Positions 42,900-51,654 are shown, counted from the stretch's first letter. The stretch is DNA of 64,000 bases from Goodfellowiella coeruleoviolacea (GCF_024171785.1 NZ_JAMTCK010000006.1:62001-126000), one strand, 5' to 3'. Made by a program: numbers and translations. The notes: generated from the letters alone by a model not told the origin.

Positions 42900-43652
42900 A
42901 TGGCGACCAGCGGCGACAGTCAGGCGAACGCCGTGGCACTGCTCTGGGAGCAGCCGGGCGCCCCGCGCCGCGGTCCTCGTCCCACGTTGACCCTGGACGC
43001 GATCGCGCGCGCCGGCATCGCGATCGCCGACGCCGACGGGCTGGCCGCGGTCACCATGCAGCGGGTGGCCGCCGCACTGGACGTCACCAAGATGGCGCTG
43101 TACCGGTACGTGCCGGGCAAGGACGAACTGGTCGCGCTGATGACCGACACCGCCCTCGGCGAGCCGCCCCGCCCCGGCGAGTTCTCCCCCGGCGACTGGC
43201 GCGCCCAACTGGACGGGCTGGCCCACTGGCTGTTCGAGCAGTTCTGGGCGCACCCGTGGGCACTGGAGGCCACGGTCGGTGCCAGGGCCATCGGTCCCAA
43301 CGAACTCACCTGGCTGGAGCACGTGGTGGCCGCGCTCGCCGGCAGCGGCCTGCGCGGCGGCGAAGTGCTCGACGTGGCCGCCACCCTGGCCGGCCACGTG
43401 CGCACCGTCGCCCAGCAGGGCCGGGCCCTGGCCGGTGACGGCGGTGCCGAACAGCACCTGGGGCTGGCCTACACCGCACTGGTGTCCGGCCGCGAGGACC
43501 GGTTCCCGGCGCTGGCGGCGCTGCTGGCCGACGCGACCGAGCACGCCGACGGGCAGGACCAGGCCCTCGACTTCGGGCTGAACCGCATCCTGGACGGCAT
43601 CGCCCTGCTCATCGACGCCCGCACCCAGCAGCCGCCCGCCCAACAGGGCTGA
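42900..43652 (+). CDS. TetR-family repressor
   Basis: 250 residues from ATG 42900 with AGGAGG upstream. N-terminal helix-turn-helix (LDAIARAGIAIADADGLAAV, TMQRVAAALDVTKMALYRYV) and a long helical ligand domain of the TetR C-terminal class, with DWRAQLDGLAHWLFEQFWAHPW. It probably represses itself and the divergent flavin monooxygenase through the inverted repeat. A longer frame upstream to 42765 runs through the operator and is not likely translated. Confidence 0.9.
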   Translation: MATSGDSQANAVALLWEQPGAPRRGPRPTLTLDAIARAGIAIADADGLAAVTMQRVAAALDVTKMALYRYVPGKDELVALMTDTALGEPPRPGEFSPGDWRAQLDGLAHWLFEQFWAHPWALEATVGARAIGPNELTWLEHVVAALAGSGLRGGEVLDVAATLAGHVRTVAQQGRALAGDGGAEQHLGLAYTALVSGREDRFPALAALLADATEHADGQDQALDFGLNRILDGIALLIDARTQQPPAQQG

Positions 43653-43667
43653 TCAGCGGCCCGACGC

Positions 43668-44069
43668 TCAGCACAACCTGCCGGAGAACCGGGGCGGTCG
43701 CACCACCAGCGGCTTGGTCAACTCGGGCGCGAGCCGGCAGCAACCGGGGGCCGGCATCGGCAGGTGCGGCGCGCGCAGGTCTCCCGGCGGGGCGAGCTGG
43801 AACACCGCCCGCAGCGCCCACAGCGTGGCGCTGCCGTACCACCAGACCACCTGCTCGGGCCGGAACACGTCGGTGTGCTCGTCGGTGGGCGTGCGGAAGG
43901 CGATGGTCAGCCACTCGCCCCGGATCAACACCACGTCCGCGCACTCCGAGCACGGGTACTGGTACACCGCCCCGATCGCCCTGGGCTGCTCCCTGCCGCC
44001 GAAGTAGTAGAGCGTCCACTTCCGCGACACCAGCAGCGCCAGTTCCTCGTCAACATCGCGCGAGTCCAT
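43668..44069 (-). CDS. Small protein divergent from second XRE-DUF397 pair
   Basis: 133 residues, family not recognised. ATG 44067-44069 with GAGGGG nine bases upstream. Visible: KWTLYYFGGREQPRAIGAVY, QYPCSECADVVLIRGEWLTI, EQVVWWYGSATLWALRAVF. Three or four cysteines (C40/C43 pair as CSEC). No signal or membrane helix is clear. Its place relative to the XRE and DUF397 genes equals that of 8248-8529. Confidence 0.65.
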   Translation of the reverse strand: MDSRDVDEELALLVSRKWTLYYFGGREQPRAIGAVYQYPCSECADVVLIRGEWLTIAFRTPTDEHTDVFRPEQVVWWYGSATLWALRAVFQLAPPGDLRAPHLPMPAPGCCRLAPELTKPLVVRPPRFSGRLC

Positions 44070-44111
44070 CGATCGCCACCCCTCTCATCGGGATCACCAC
44101 CGACAATAGAA

Positions 44112-44125
44112 GGGGTATGTACCCC
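44112..44125. promoter_or_regulatory. Palindromic operator of second XRE locus
   Basis: GGGGTATGTACCCC, perfect 6-bp arms around TG, with a half-site TGGGTACAT at 44141-44149. It lies between the divergent small gene and XRE gene, as does the palindrome cluster at 8615. The surrounding AT-rich GTTAAATAACAC is unusual here. Confidence 0.6.
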
Positions 44126-44171
44126 GTTAAATAACACGATTGGGTACATCGGCCCTGGTGATGGCCATCGC

Positions 44172-44183
44172 TACGCTCACGCC
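44172..44183 (+). promoter_or_regulatory. Leaderless-type -10 element of XRE gene
   Basis: TACGCT at 44172-44177 is six bases before ATG 44184, with no ribosome site, matching the geometry before menF. Confidence 0.45.
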
Positions 44184-45047
44184 ATGCCAGGGACACCAAC
44201 ACGCTGGAAGAAGCGACTCGGCGCGTACCTGGAGCACCTGCGCACCCGCGCGGGCAGGTCGACGGCGGAGGCGGGCAAGCTGATCGGTGTCGCCGGGCCG
44301 ACCATCAGCCGCTACGAGACTGGGCACGTCCGTCCAAAGCGGACATCCGTCGAGCAGTTGCTGAAGTTCTACGGGGCGACCGACGACGAAGCCGCCGAAG
44401 CCCTGGCCCTGTGGGATGACGCCGGCACCACGACAACCCGCGTCCGGCTACCCGTGGACGCCTCCAACGACCTCAGATCCCTGGTCCGCGCCGAGCGAGA
44501 GGCGGAACTCATCCGGACCCTGGCGCCATCGATCGTGCCCGGTCTCCTACAAACCGAGGGTTACATCCGAGCGTTGAACGCTGCCGCTCACCTGTTCCTC
44601 CACCCGGCGGCGAAGGTGGACGGGTACGTGACCGCACGGCTGGCTCGCCAGAAGATCCTCATGAGCCCCGCCGCACCACGACTCCACGTCCTCATGGACG
44701 AAGCAGCCGTCCGGCGCGTGGTCGGCGGCCCAGACGTCATGCGAGAACAACTTGGCCACCTGCTGGCCATGGGAGCCCGTTCCAACATCACGATCCAGGT
44801 CATTCCCTACGCTGCGGGTGCCTACGGGACCATGTCGGGTCCGTGTCTGATCATCAACTACCCCGATCCTCAGGACCCGCCTGGCGTCTATCTCGAATAC
44901 ATGGCAGGTGGACGCTGGGTGGAGAACCAGGTCGACCTTTCGCGCATCATCTCCATGTTCGCCGAGATCAGCGCGGCAGCTCTGCCATCAGGAGCCTCGG
45001 CGGACCTGATCCTCGACCAACTGAAACAACTGGAGGGGCACCGATGA
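44184..45047 (+). CDS. XRE-family regulator with DUF5753 domain
   Basis: 287 residues. Helix-turn-helix near 8-52 (KKRLGAYLEHLRTRAGRSTA, GVAGPTISRYETGHVRPKR) and DUF5753 domain (LAPSIVPGLLQTEGYIRALN, VLMDEAAVRRVVGGPDVMRE, YLEYMAGGRWVENQ). The central block is clearly homologous to the regulator at 8702 (AAVRRVVGGPDVMREQLGHL against AALRRAVGGPTVMREQLRHL). ATGA overlap with the DUF397 gene. Confidence 0.9.
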   Translation: MPGTPTRWKKRLGAYLEHLRTRAGRSTAEAGKLIGVAGPTISRYETGHVRPKRTSVEQLLKFYGATDDEAAEALALWDDAGTTTTRVRLPVDASNDLRSLVRAEREAELIRTLAPSIVPGLLQTEGYIRALNAAAHLFLHPAAKVDGYVTARLARQKILMSPAAPRLHVLMDEAAVRRVVGGPDVMREQLGHLLAMGARSNITIQVIPYAAGAYGTMSGPCLIINYPDPQDPPGVYLEYMAGGRWVENQVDLSRIISMFAEISAAALPSGASADLILDQLKQLEGHR

Positions 45048-45241
45048 CCGAAAACAGGTGGCGCACGAGCAGCTACAGCGGTGGCGGCGCCAACGAGTGC
45101 GTGGAACTCGACCGGCGGCCGGAGCGCACCGCGATCCGGGACAGCAAGAACCCGGGCGCCGGCACATTACTCTTCCCCGACACCGCGTTCCACGCGTTCC
45201 TGTCCGCCCTTAAGGCGGGCCTGCCCAGTCCGCTCCGCTGA
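45044..45241 (+). CDS. DUF397 protein
   Basis: 65 residues: WRTSSYSGGGANECVELDRR, TAIRDSKNPGAGTLLFPDTA, FHAFLSALK. Start ATG 45044 overlaps the regulator stop (ATGA) and has GGAGGGG upstream. Partner of the XRE regulator at 44184. Confidence 0.92.
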   Translation: MTENRWRTSSYSGGGANECVELDRRPERTAIRDSKNPGAGTLLFPDTAFHAFLSALKAGLPSPLR

Positions 45242-45284
45242 ACGCCGGCCAGGTTCTCGCTCGCCCCGCCTCGATCACCCGAAC

Positions 45285-45336
45285 GGCCCTGCCTGAGCTG
45301 TCAACTCGCGGGGTTTGCAAAGTCAACTCGCGCGGG
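45285..45336 (+). repeat. Dispersed intergenic repeat, copy B
   Basis: Near-identical to 2213-2265 (about four mismatches in 52 bp), same orientation. It marks the right border of the accessory region, between a DUF397 gene and yihY. Confidence 0.8.
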
Positions 45337-45350
45337 AGGGGTGGGGAACG

Positions 45351-46319
45351 CTAGTGACCGGGGGCTGGGCGGTGGCCCCTGCCCCTCGGCCGCTCGGGCA
45401 TGGCGCGGGTGTCGCGGGGCGGCAGGATGGGTTCCTGGCTCTCGGGCTGGCCGGCCGCGATGCGCTGGCCCCTGGCCAGTTCCGCGTCGAGTTCGGCGCC
45501 GAGCAGGATGGCGATGTTGGTGATCCACAGCCAGACCAGGAACACGATCACGCCGGCCAGTGACCCGTAGGTCTTGTTGTAGGAGCCGAAGTTGGCCGCG
45601 TAGAAGGCGAACCCGGCCGACGCCAGCACCCAGACCACGAGGGCCAGCACACTGCCCGGGCTCAGCCAGCGGAAACCCGGGTGCCGGACGTTGGGCGCGG
45701 CCCAGTACAGCAGCGCGAACGCCAGGCTGATCAGGATCGCGATCACCGGCCACTTGGCGATCTGCCACACCAGCACGGCGGTGGAGCCCAGGCCGAGCAG
45801 GTCGCCGAGCCGGTGCGCGATCGAGCCGGTGGCGACCACGCCCACCGTGCACAGCGCCAGCAGCACCACCAGCACCAGGGTGAGCACCACCCGCAGCGGC
45901 ACGGTCTTCCAGACCGGGCGGCCCTCCTCGGTGTCGTAGACCGCGTTGGCCGCCCGGCTGAACGCGCCGACGTAGCCCGAGGCCGTCCACAGCGCGCCGA
46001 GCAGGCCGATGATGGCCAGCGGCCCGGCCAGCCCCTGCGAGCGCTGCAACTCCTGGAGGGCGTTGACCAGGATCTGCTTGCCCTGGCCGGGCACCATCTG
46101 GTTGATGTTGTCGATCAGGGTCTGGGTGGCCGACTGCCCGAGCATGCCCAGCACGGCGGTGAGCACGAGCAGGCCCGGGAACACCGACAGCACCGCGTAG
46201 TAGGTCAGGGCGGCGGCCCAGTCGGTCAGGTTGTCCCGCTTGAACTCCCGCACGGTGCGTTTGAGCACCAGCCACCAGGAGCGCTTGGACAGTTCCGTCG
46301 GTCCCTCGGGTGCCGCCAC
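45351..46319 (-). CDS. YihY/BrkB-family membrane protein
   Basis: About 322 residues from GTG 46317-46319 (GGGAGG eight bases upstream; GTG 46337 is an alternative). Six membrane helices. Family signatures: DWAAALTYYAVLSVFPGLLV, GALWTASGYVGAFSRAANAV, LLYWAAPNVRHPGFRWLSPG, and YGSLAGVIVFLVWLWITNIA. Once annotated as ribonuclease BN, now seen as an inner-membrane transporter-like protein. The charged C-terminal tail after 285 (Arg/Pro/Gly-rich) is cytoplasmic. Confidence 0.92.
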   Translation of the reverse strand: MAAPEGPTELSKRSWWLVLKRTVREFKRDNLTDWAAALTYYAVLSVFPGLLVLTAVLGMLGQSATQTLIDNINQMVPGQGKQILVNALQELQRSQGLAGPLAIIGLLGALWTASGYVGAFSRAANAVYDTEEGRPVWKTVPLRVVLTLVLVVLLALCTVGVVATGSIAHRLGDLLGLGSTAVLVWQIAKWPVIAILISLAFALLYWAAPNVRHPGFRWLSPGSVLALVVWVLASAGFAFYAANFGSYNKTYGSLAGVIVFLVWLWITNIAILLGAELDAELARGQRIAAGQPESQEPILPPRDTRAMPERPRGRGHRPAPGH

Positions 46320-46404
46320 CCGCACCACCTCCCGCACGCACGTTCCGGCACGCCCGGGGTACCCGGTGGCGCGGGTGTCACACCAGCGCGGTGTCGTCGC
46401 CCGC

Positions 46405-47028
46405 TCAGGACTCGGCGGCGATCTCCTTGACCACCGGCTCCAGGTCGCTGGCCAGCAGCCCGGTCAGGAAGACCGCGGCCACCCGGTGCTGGCGGTCCAG
46501 GACGATGGTGGACGGCACGGCGTTGCGCGGGTAGCCGTTCAGCGCCAGCAGCGACCGGCCGGACGGGTCGAAGATCGACGGGTAGGTCAGGTTGTTGTTG
46601 CGCACGAAGTCCTCGGCCGCGCTGCGGGTGTCCTTCAGGTCGATGCCGAGGAAGGCCACGCCCGAGTCCTTGGTGTTGGTGTAGACCTGCTCCAGCTCGC
46701 TGGCCTCGGCCCGGCACGGCGGGCACCAGGTGCCCCACACGTTGATCACCACGACCTGGTTGGCGAAGTCCGAGACCTTGATCTGCTTGCCCGCCTCCAG
46801 CAGGCTCTCCCCGGTCAGGTCGGGCGAGGCCTGCCGGTCGGCCACGGCGTAGCGGATCGTGGTCTGCCCGCCCGGCGCCACGAAGGTGAACTCGTTGTTC
46901 GTGGCCACGGCGTCGTCCCCGGTGGAGCAGCCGACCAGGGCCAGCAGCACCGCGGCGAGCAGGCCGGCGAGCACGCGACCGCGTCGCACCCCCCCGGGCC
47001 GGGCTGGGCTGGCGGGGCTGGCACTCAT
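46405..47028 (-). CDS. resA: TlpA/ResA-type thiol-disulphide lipoprotein
   Basis: 207 residues. Lipoprotein signal with lipobox LVGC (Cys34). Thioredoxin fold with active site WCPPC (C102, C105) in INVWGTWCPPCRAEASELE. Reduces apocytochrome c cysteines outside the membrane, fed by CcdA. The start ATG 47026-47028 overlaps the stop of the phosphatase gene (ATGA). Its expected partners ccdA-resB-ccsA are at 33386-36822, separated from it by the accessory island. Confidence 0.92.
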   Translation of the reverse strand: MSASPASPARPGGVRRGRVLAGLLAAVLLALVGCSTGDDAVATNNEFTFVAPGGQTTIRYAVADRQASPDLTGESLLEAGKQIKVSDFANQVVVINVWGTWCPPCRAEASELEQVYTNTKDSGVAFLGIDLKDTRSAAEDFVRNNNLTYPSIFDPSGRSLLALNGYPRNAVPSTIVLDRQHRVAAVFLTGLLASDLEPVVKEIAAES

Positions 47029-47654
47029 GCGCCGGTCACCTTCGGGTCGGTGGCGCCGGCCGGTTCGGTGTAGACCAGCCGCACTAGCCGCTCGTCCTCG
47101 AACACCAGGCTGGTCAGCGAGGCCAGCGAGCACTCCCGCCGCCGGGGGTCGTGCCACATCCGCCGGCCCTCCAGGAACCGCCGCAGCGTCCAGATCGGCA
47201 GCTGGTGGGACACGCACACCGCCTCCCGGCCGGTGGCCGCCTGCCTGGCCCGGTGCACCGCGCCGAGCATCCGGTGGGCGATCATCAGGTACGGCTCGCC
47301 CCAGGACGGCAGGAACGGGTTGCGCAGCTTGGGCCAGTGCGCCGGCGAGCGCAGCGCGCCGTCGCCGACCGACACCCGCTGGCCCTCGAACTGGTTGTCC
47401 GCCTCGATCAGCCGCTCGTCGGTGGCCAGGTCGAGCCGGTGCGAGTCGGCGATGGGCAGGGCGGTCTGCTGGGCCCGCTCCAGCGGGGAGGCGACCACGT
47501 GCGCGATGTTGTGGTCGGCCAGATGCTGGGCGACCGTTAACGCCTGCCGCTCGCCCCGCTCGGACAGCTTGAACCCGGGCAGCCGGCCGTACAGGATGCC
47601 CTCGGGGTTGTGCACCTCACCGTGCCGCAGCAGGTGAACCACGGTCCTGGTCAC
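47025..47654 (-). CDS. Histidine phosphatase-family protein
   Basis: 209 residues. Catalytic RHGE at 10-13 (phospho-His11) with the second His in [12 protein letters not shown] and [10 protein letters not shown]. Phosphoglycerate-mutase-like fold. M. tuberculosis Rv0525 lies at the same position between hemL and the resA homologue. Substrate unknown. GTG start overlaps the hemL stop. Confidence 0.9.
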   Translation of the reverse strand: MTRTVVHLLRHGEVHNPEGILYGRLPGFKLSERGERQALTVAQHLADHNIAHVVASPLERAQQTALPIADSHRLDLATDERLIEADNQFEGQRVSVGDGALRSPAHWPKLRNPFLPSWGEPYLMIAHRMLGAVHRARQAATGREAVCVSHQLPIWTLRRFLEGRRMWHDPRRRECSLASLTSLVFEDERLVRLVYTEPAGATDPKVTGA

Positions 47655-49027
47655 TCAACGTCCTCCGAAACCGCGTAGCCGCCGGTCGGGTCGGGTGGCG
47701 GCACGGCCGCGGCGGCGGCAGCGGCGGCCGCGGGCAGCGCGCTGGCGATGCGGTCGAACGTCTCCTCGTCCATGGCGGCGTTGACGAACCACGCCTCGAA
47801 CGCGCTCGGCGGCCCGTACACGCCGCGCTCAAGCAGCGCGTGGAAGAACGGCGGGAACCGCCAGGTCTGGCTGGCCTGCGCACCGGTGAAGTCGCGCACC
47901 GGGGTGTCGGTGAAGAACACGCTGACCAGGTTGCCGGCGTACTGCACCCGGTGCGGCACGCCCGCCGCGGTGAGCGCGTCGGTGAACAGCGCGCCCAGCC
48001 GGGTGGCGTTGCGGTCCAGCGCCCGGTACACGTCGGTGTCGGCGGCGCGCAGCGTGGCCAGGCCGGCGGCCACCGCCACCGGGTTCCCGGACAGGGTGCC
48101 GGCCTGGTAGACCGGCCCGGCCGGGGCCAGCTTGGCCATGATCTCGGCGCGGCCGCCGAACGCCGCCGCGGGCAGCCCGCCGGACATGACCTTGCCGAAC
48201 GTGTACAGGTCGCCGGCGACCCGGTCCAGCCCGTACCAGCCGGCGGAGGAAACCCGGAACCCGGTCAGCACCTCGTCGATGATCAGCAGGGCGCCGTGGG
48301 CGTGGCACAGCTCGCGCAGGGCGGCGTTGAAACCCTCGACCGGGGCGACCGCGCCCATGTTGCAGGCGGCGCCCTCGGTGATCACGCAGGCGATGTCCTC
48401 CGGGTCGGCGGCGAAGGCGGCGCGCACCGCGTCCAGGTCGTTGTAGGGCAGCACGATGGTGTCGGCGGCCTGCGCGCCGGTCACGCCCGGCGAGGTGGGC
48501 AGGCCGAAGGTGGCCACGCCGGAGCCGGCCTGGGCCAGCAGCGCGTCCACGTGCCCGTGGTAGCAGCCGGCGAACTTGATCACCCGGCGGCGGCCGGTGT
48601 AGCCGCGGGCCAGCCGGACGGCGCTCATGGTGGCCTCGGTGCCGGAGTTGACCAGCCGCACCTGCTCGACCGGCTCGACCCGGTTGATGATCTCCTCGGC
48701 CAGCTCGATCTCACCCCGGGTGGGCGTGCCGAAGGACAGCCCGCCGCCGGCGGCCTCGCGCACGGCCGCGACCACGTCCGGGTGGGCGTGCCCGAGGATC
48801 ATCGGGCCCCACGAGCTGACCAGGTCCACGTACCGGTTGCCGTCGGCGTCCCACAGGTAGGGGCCCTGCCCCCGGACCATGAAGCGGGGGGTGCCGCCCA
48901 CCGCGTGGAAGGCTCGCACCGGGGAGTTCACCCCGCCCGGAGTGGTCCGGACCGCGCGTTCGAACAGGGCCTTCGACTCGGCCACGTGTGCCGGCTCCGC
49001 GTTGGCTGTCACGACTGCCAGTCTCAC
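47651..49027 (-). CDS. hemL: Glutamate-1-semialdehyde 2,1-aminomutase
   Basis: 458 residues from GTG 49025-49027 (a second GTG at 49012 is possible). PLP enzyme that makes 5-aminolevulinate from glutamate-1-semialdehyde. PLP lysine K279 in [20 protein letters not shown]251 in [12 protein letters not shown], and the [19 protein letters not shown] block. The Ala-rich tail (AAAAAAAAV near 435) is an extension. Works with HemA at 56.5 kb in the C5 pathway. First gene of hemL-phosphatase-resA. Confidence 0.95.
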   Translation of the reverse strand: MRLAVVTANAEPAHVAESKALFERAVRTTPGGVNSPVRAFHAVGGTPRFMVRGQGPYLWDADGNRYVDLVSSWGPMILGHAHPDVVAAVREAAGGGLSFGTPTRGEIELAEEIINRVEPVEQVRLVNSGTEATMSAVRLARGYTGRRRVIKFAGCYHGHVDALLAQAGSGVATFGLPTSPGVTGAQAADTIVLPYNDLDAVRAAFAADPEDIACVITEGAACNMGAVAPVEGFNAALRELCHAHGALLIIDEVLTGFRVSSAGWYGLDRVAGDLYTFGKVMSGGLPAAAFGGRAEIMAKLAPAGPVYQAGTLSGNPVAVAAGLATLRAADTDVYRALDRNATRLGALFTDALTAAGVPHRVQYAGNLVSVFFTDTPVRDFTGAQASQTWRFPPFFHALLERGVYGPPSAFEAWFVNAAMDEETFDRIASALPAAAAAAAAAVPPPDPTGGYAVSEDVE

Positions 49028-49054
49028 ATGTCGGGTCGGCGTGGCCGACCGGGG

Positions 49055-49387
49055 TCACCCGGCGCTGCCCCGCAGGGCCAGCAGCAGCTGGCGCAGCGCG
49101 TCCAGCACGAGCACGGCCGCCACCGTGACCAGGCCGATGGCCGTGGCCAGCCAGTTGCCGAAGTAGCGGGTGGCGACCAGGGGCGCGGCACCGTCGAAGG
49201 GGAACTCGTAGCGGACGATCCCCTGGCGCCAGCACCACACCGCGGCCAGCACGAGCAGCACGGCCAGCAGCACCTCGACCCCGGCCACCACCGCCCGCAC
49301 CGGCTGGTGCAGCCGCGCGCCGCGGCGCCCGGCCGGCGCCCCGGAGCCAACCTCGGGTGGCTGGGTGGTCCGCTGCGGTTCAGTCAC
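49055..49387 (-). CDS. Two-helix membrane protein, uncharacterised
   Basis: 110 residues from a GTG. Helices at about 32-50 (VVAGVEVLLAVLLVLAAVWC) and 80-100 (WLATAIGLVTVAAVLVLDAL). The N-terminal 28 residues are polar (Pro/Gly/Arg) and cytoplasmic. No family recognised. It is 27 bp upstream of hemL, with which it may be transcribed. Confidence 0.6.
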   Translation of the reverse strand: MTEPQRTTQPPEVGSGAPAGRRGARLHQPVRAVVAGVEVLLAVLLVLAAVWCWRQGIVRYEFPFDGAAPLVATRYFGNWLATAIGLVTVAAVLVLDALRQLLLALRGSAG

Positions 49388-49428
49388 GGTTGGCTAGCGT
49401 CTCACAGGCCGCTGACCCACCCGCACTA

Positions 49429-49893
49429 TCAGGCGTTGTCACTGGTGGTGGTGGCGAGCAGCCGGGTGAGCGCGGCGCGCAGGCCGGCCAGGTCCCTGGC
49501 CCAGGCCAGCACCACCACACCGGTGTCCAGCCGGACGGGCAGGCCGGTGGTGCCGCGCGGCGGGGTCCAGCCGCCGCCGAGCACCGCGGCACCGGCGGGC
49601 AGGCCCACGTCGGTCACCGCGGCGATCCGCGCCACCGGCAGTACCTCCCGGCCCTGGCGCAGCGTGAACGGGGTGAGTTCCACCGAGCAGACCCGCCGCC
49701 GGGCCTGCACCCACACGGCCGCGGCCACGGCCAGCGCCAGCCCGGTGAGCAGCCAGACCACCGGGTGGCCGCCGCCGGTCGCCGCCTCGGCACCCAGCCC
49801 CACCAGGGCGAAGGCCGGGCCCCACAGCACCGGCCACCAGCTGGCCCCGCGCTCGGCGAACAGCACCGGGGCGGGCTCGTCAGGCGCGACCAC
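49429..49893 (-). CDS. Membrane protein with PH-like C-terminal domain
   Basis: 154 residues. Two hydrophobic helices (20-38 and 45-62: VVWLLTGLALAVAAAVWVQA), then a soluble domain with ELTPFTLRQGREVLPVARIA, GGGWTPPRGTTGLPVRLDTG and VLAWARDLAGLRAALTRLL, resembling bacterial PH (bPH) domains. Overlaps the next upstream gene by 14 bp. Function unknown. It is the last member of the transcript that begins at hemB. Confidence 0.65.
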   Translation of the reverse strand: MVAPDEPAPVLFAERGASWWPVLWGPAFALVGLGAEAATGGGHPVVWLLTGLALAVAAAVWVQARRRVCSVELTPFTLRQGREVLPVARIAAVTDVGLPAGAAVLGGGWTPPRGTTGLPVRLDTGVVVLAWARDLAGLRAALTRLLATTTSDNA

Positions 49894-50347
49894 GGGCCGT
49901 CCCGCTCGGGCGCGCGACCGTGGTGTCCGGCGCGGTCCACGCGGCCACGCCCCGGCTCCACGCGCACGCCACCCCGGCCGCGATCAACAGCACGACCAGC
50001 AGGTTCTGCACGGACAAGCCGTTGGTCAGGACCAGCAGCAGGTGCAGCGCGCCCACCACGGTCAGCGCGATCCTGGCCCAGCGCCGGCGCCGGTGCAGCA
50101 GCAGGGCGAACCCGGCGTAGGCGCCGCCGAACAGCACGGCGATGGCGGTGTTGGTGAGCAGCAGCCCCTGGGTGACCTGGTCGACCTGGTCGGCGGGCAC
50201 GATGGCGCTGCTGGCCACCAGCTGGCGCACCCGGTCCCGCAGCAGCCACAGGTAGCCCACGTTGACCAGGCCGAACACCGCCAGGGCCAGCCACACGCCC
50301 ACGGTGACGCGCACGATCGCGGGCGGTCGCGCCGGTTGCTCGCTCAT
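49880..50347 (-). CDS. Four-helix membrane protein, tandem paralogue 5
   Basis: 155 residues. Four hydrophobic segments; conserved block RRRRWARIALTVVGALHLLL shared with the four upstream paralogues (all have R-x-W-A-R-hydrophobic-L-T). No long N-terminal tail. Start ATG 50345-50347 in an ATGA overlap with paralogue 4. Function unknown. Confidence 0.7.
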   Translation of the reverse strand: MSEQPARPPAIVRVTVGVWLALAVFGLVNVGYLWLLRDRVRQLVASSAIVPADQVDQVTQGLLLTNTAIAVLFGGAYAGFALLLHRRRRWARIALTVVGALHLLLVLTNGLSVQNLLVVLLIAAGVACAWSRGVAAWTAPDTTVARPSGTARGRA

Positions 50348-50973
50348 CCGCCCTGCCTCTGCCGTCTGACCAGGTTGAAGTAGTCGTTGGCCGGCTTGAG
50401 GTACAGCAGCACCACGGCGACCACGGCCGCGAGCACCCCGATCAGTCCGACGACGTCGATGGTGCCCTGGGCCAGGCTGAGCAGGCTGAGCACGGTCAAC
50501 ACGGTCAGCACGATCCGCGCCCAGTTGCGGCCGGCCCGCATCTTGACCGCGAACAGCACGTACAGCAGGCCGATCACCACGTAGATGACCACCGAGACGC
50601 CCAGGGTGAGGTTGACCGTGGCCTGGAGCTGCTGCTCGGTGAGGCTGGTGGCCCCCGGCTGCTGGCGCAGCAGCGCCAGCATCTCGTCGCGCTGGGTGAG
50701 CACGAGCAGGCCACCGAGCACGGTCAGCACCGCGCTGGCGATCCAGATCCAGAAGGAGACCTGGACCGGGGTGGGTGGCGCGGGCGCGGCCAGCCGGTCC
50801 TGCCCCGGCGGCACGGCCGGCGCCTGGTCCCAGCGCTGGCCGTACTGGCCGGGTGGCGGCACGGGCGGGGGGTTGCCGACGCCCTCCGGGGGCGGCGGGG
50901 CCGGCGGGAAGCCGCCCGGCGGCTGGTCCCGGTGCTCGTGGGGCTCCTGGTTCGGCCCTGGTGGGGTGGTCAC
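50344..50973 (-). CDS. Four-helix membrane protein, tandem paralogue 4
   Basis: 209 residues. A Pro/Gly/Gln-rich cytoplasmic tail (first 65 residues) precedes four helices: SFWIWIASAVLTVLGGLLVL, LGVSVVIYVVIGLLYVLFAV, RNWARIVLTVLTVLSLLSL, LIGVLAAVVAVVLLYLKPAN. The third helix begins with the array motif R-N-W-A-R-I. GTG start. Confidence 0.75.
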   Translation of the reverse strand: MTTPPGPNQEPHEHRDQPPGGFPPAPPPPEGVGNPPPVPPPGQYGQRWDQAPAVPPGQDRLAAPAPPTPVQVSFWIWIASAVLTVLGGLLVLTQRDEMLALLRQQPGATSLTEQQLQATVNLTLGVSVVIYVVIGLLYVLFAVKMRAGRNWARIVLTVLTVLSLLSLAQGTIDVVGLIGVLAAVVAVVLLYLKPANDYFNLVRRQRQGG

Positions 50974-51123
50974 CCTTAGAAACGGTAGAACCGCCCATTC
51001 GGGCTGTCCACCGCACCGACGGGCTACTCCTCGGTGCGGCCGTGCTGCCGCAGGTACCTCCGGTGTTCCCCATCCGCGTCAGCCGGTTCGTGGTAGCGGC
51101 GGGACAGCAGTCCCCTCCGCTCG

Positions 51124-51654
51124 TCACCCCTTGAGGAACTCGGTGCGCAGCAGCCGCCGCTGGCGGTCCCGTTCGGCCGCGCACCGGGTGAGGTGGCGGT
51201 GCGCCGGCGGCAGGTACATCAGCACCAGCACGGCCAGGTCGGGGACCAGGCTGACCAGGCCGAGCGGTGCGCGGGAGCCGACCGAGGAGAGCAGGTTGAG
51301 CACGATCAGCAGGGTCAGCACGAACCGCGCCCAGGCGTGCCCGGCCCGCAGGCCGAGCGCGGGCAGCACGAGCAGCACGTCGACCACGCACACCGCCACG
51401 GCGAGGGCCACCCAGAAGGCCACCACGGAGGACATCACCAGGATCGGCACGATCACGAACGCCGTGAACCACGGCACCGGCACCACGCCGAGCTGCATCA
51501 CGGTGCGGGCGTCCACCAGCAGCAGCACGGAGCGGACCAGCACGGTGGCGATCCAGATCCAGCACGCGAGCCGGAGCTGGACCGGCGGTCTCAGCGGGCC
51601 GGCCGGCTCGGGGAGCTGGTCGGCGGCCGAGCCGGACGTGGGTGAACGACTCAC
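51124..51654 (-). CDS. Four-helix membrane protein, tandem paralogue 3
   Basis: 176 residues with a short polar tail, four helices, and the motif HAWARFVLTLLIVLNLLSS. The fourth helix (LVPDLAVLVLMYLPPAHRHL) ends like the others in Y-L-x-x-A/S-x. The last 25 residues are Arg-rich (CAAERDRQRRLLRTEFLKG). 150 bp gap to paralogue 4. Confidence 0.75.
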   Translation of the reverse strand: MSRSPTSGSAADQLPEPAGPLRPPVQLRLACWIWIATVLVRSVLLLVDARTVMQLGVVPVPWFTAFVIVPILVMSSVVAFWVALAVAVCVVDVLLVLPALGLRAGHAWARFVLTLLIVLNLLSSVGSRAPLGLVSLVPDLAVLVLMYLPPAHRHLTRCAAERDRQRRLLRTEFLKG

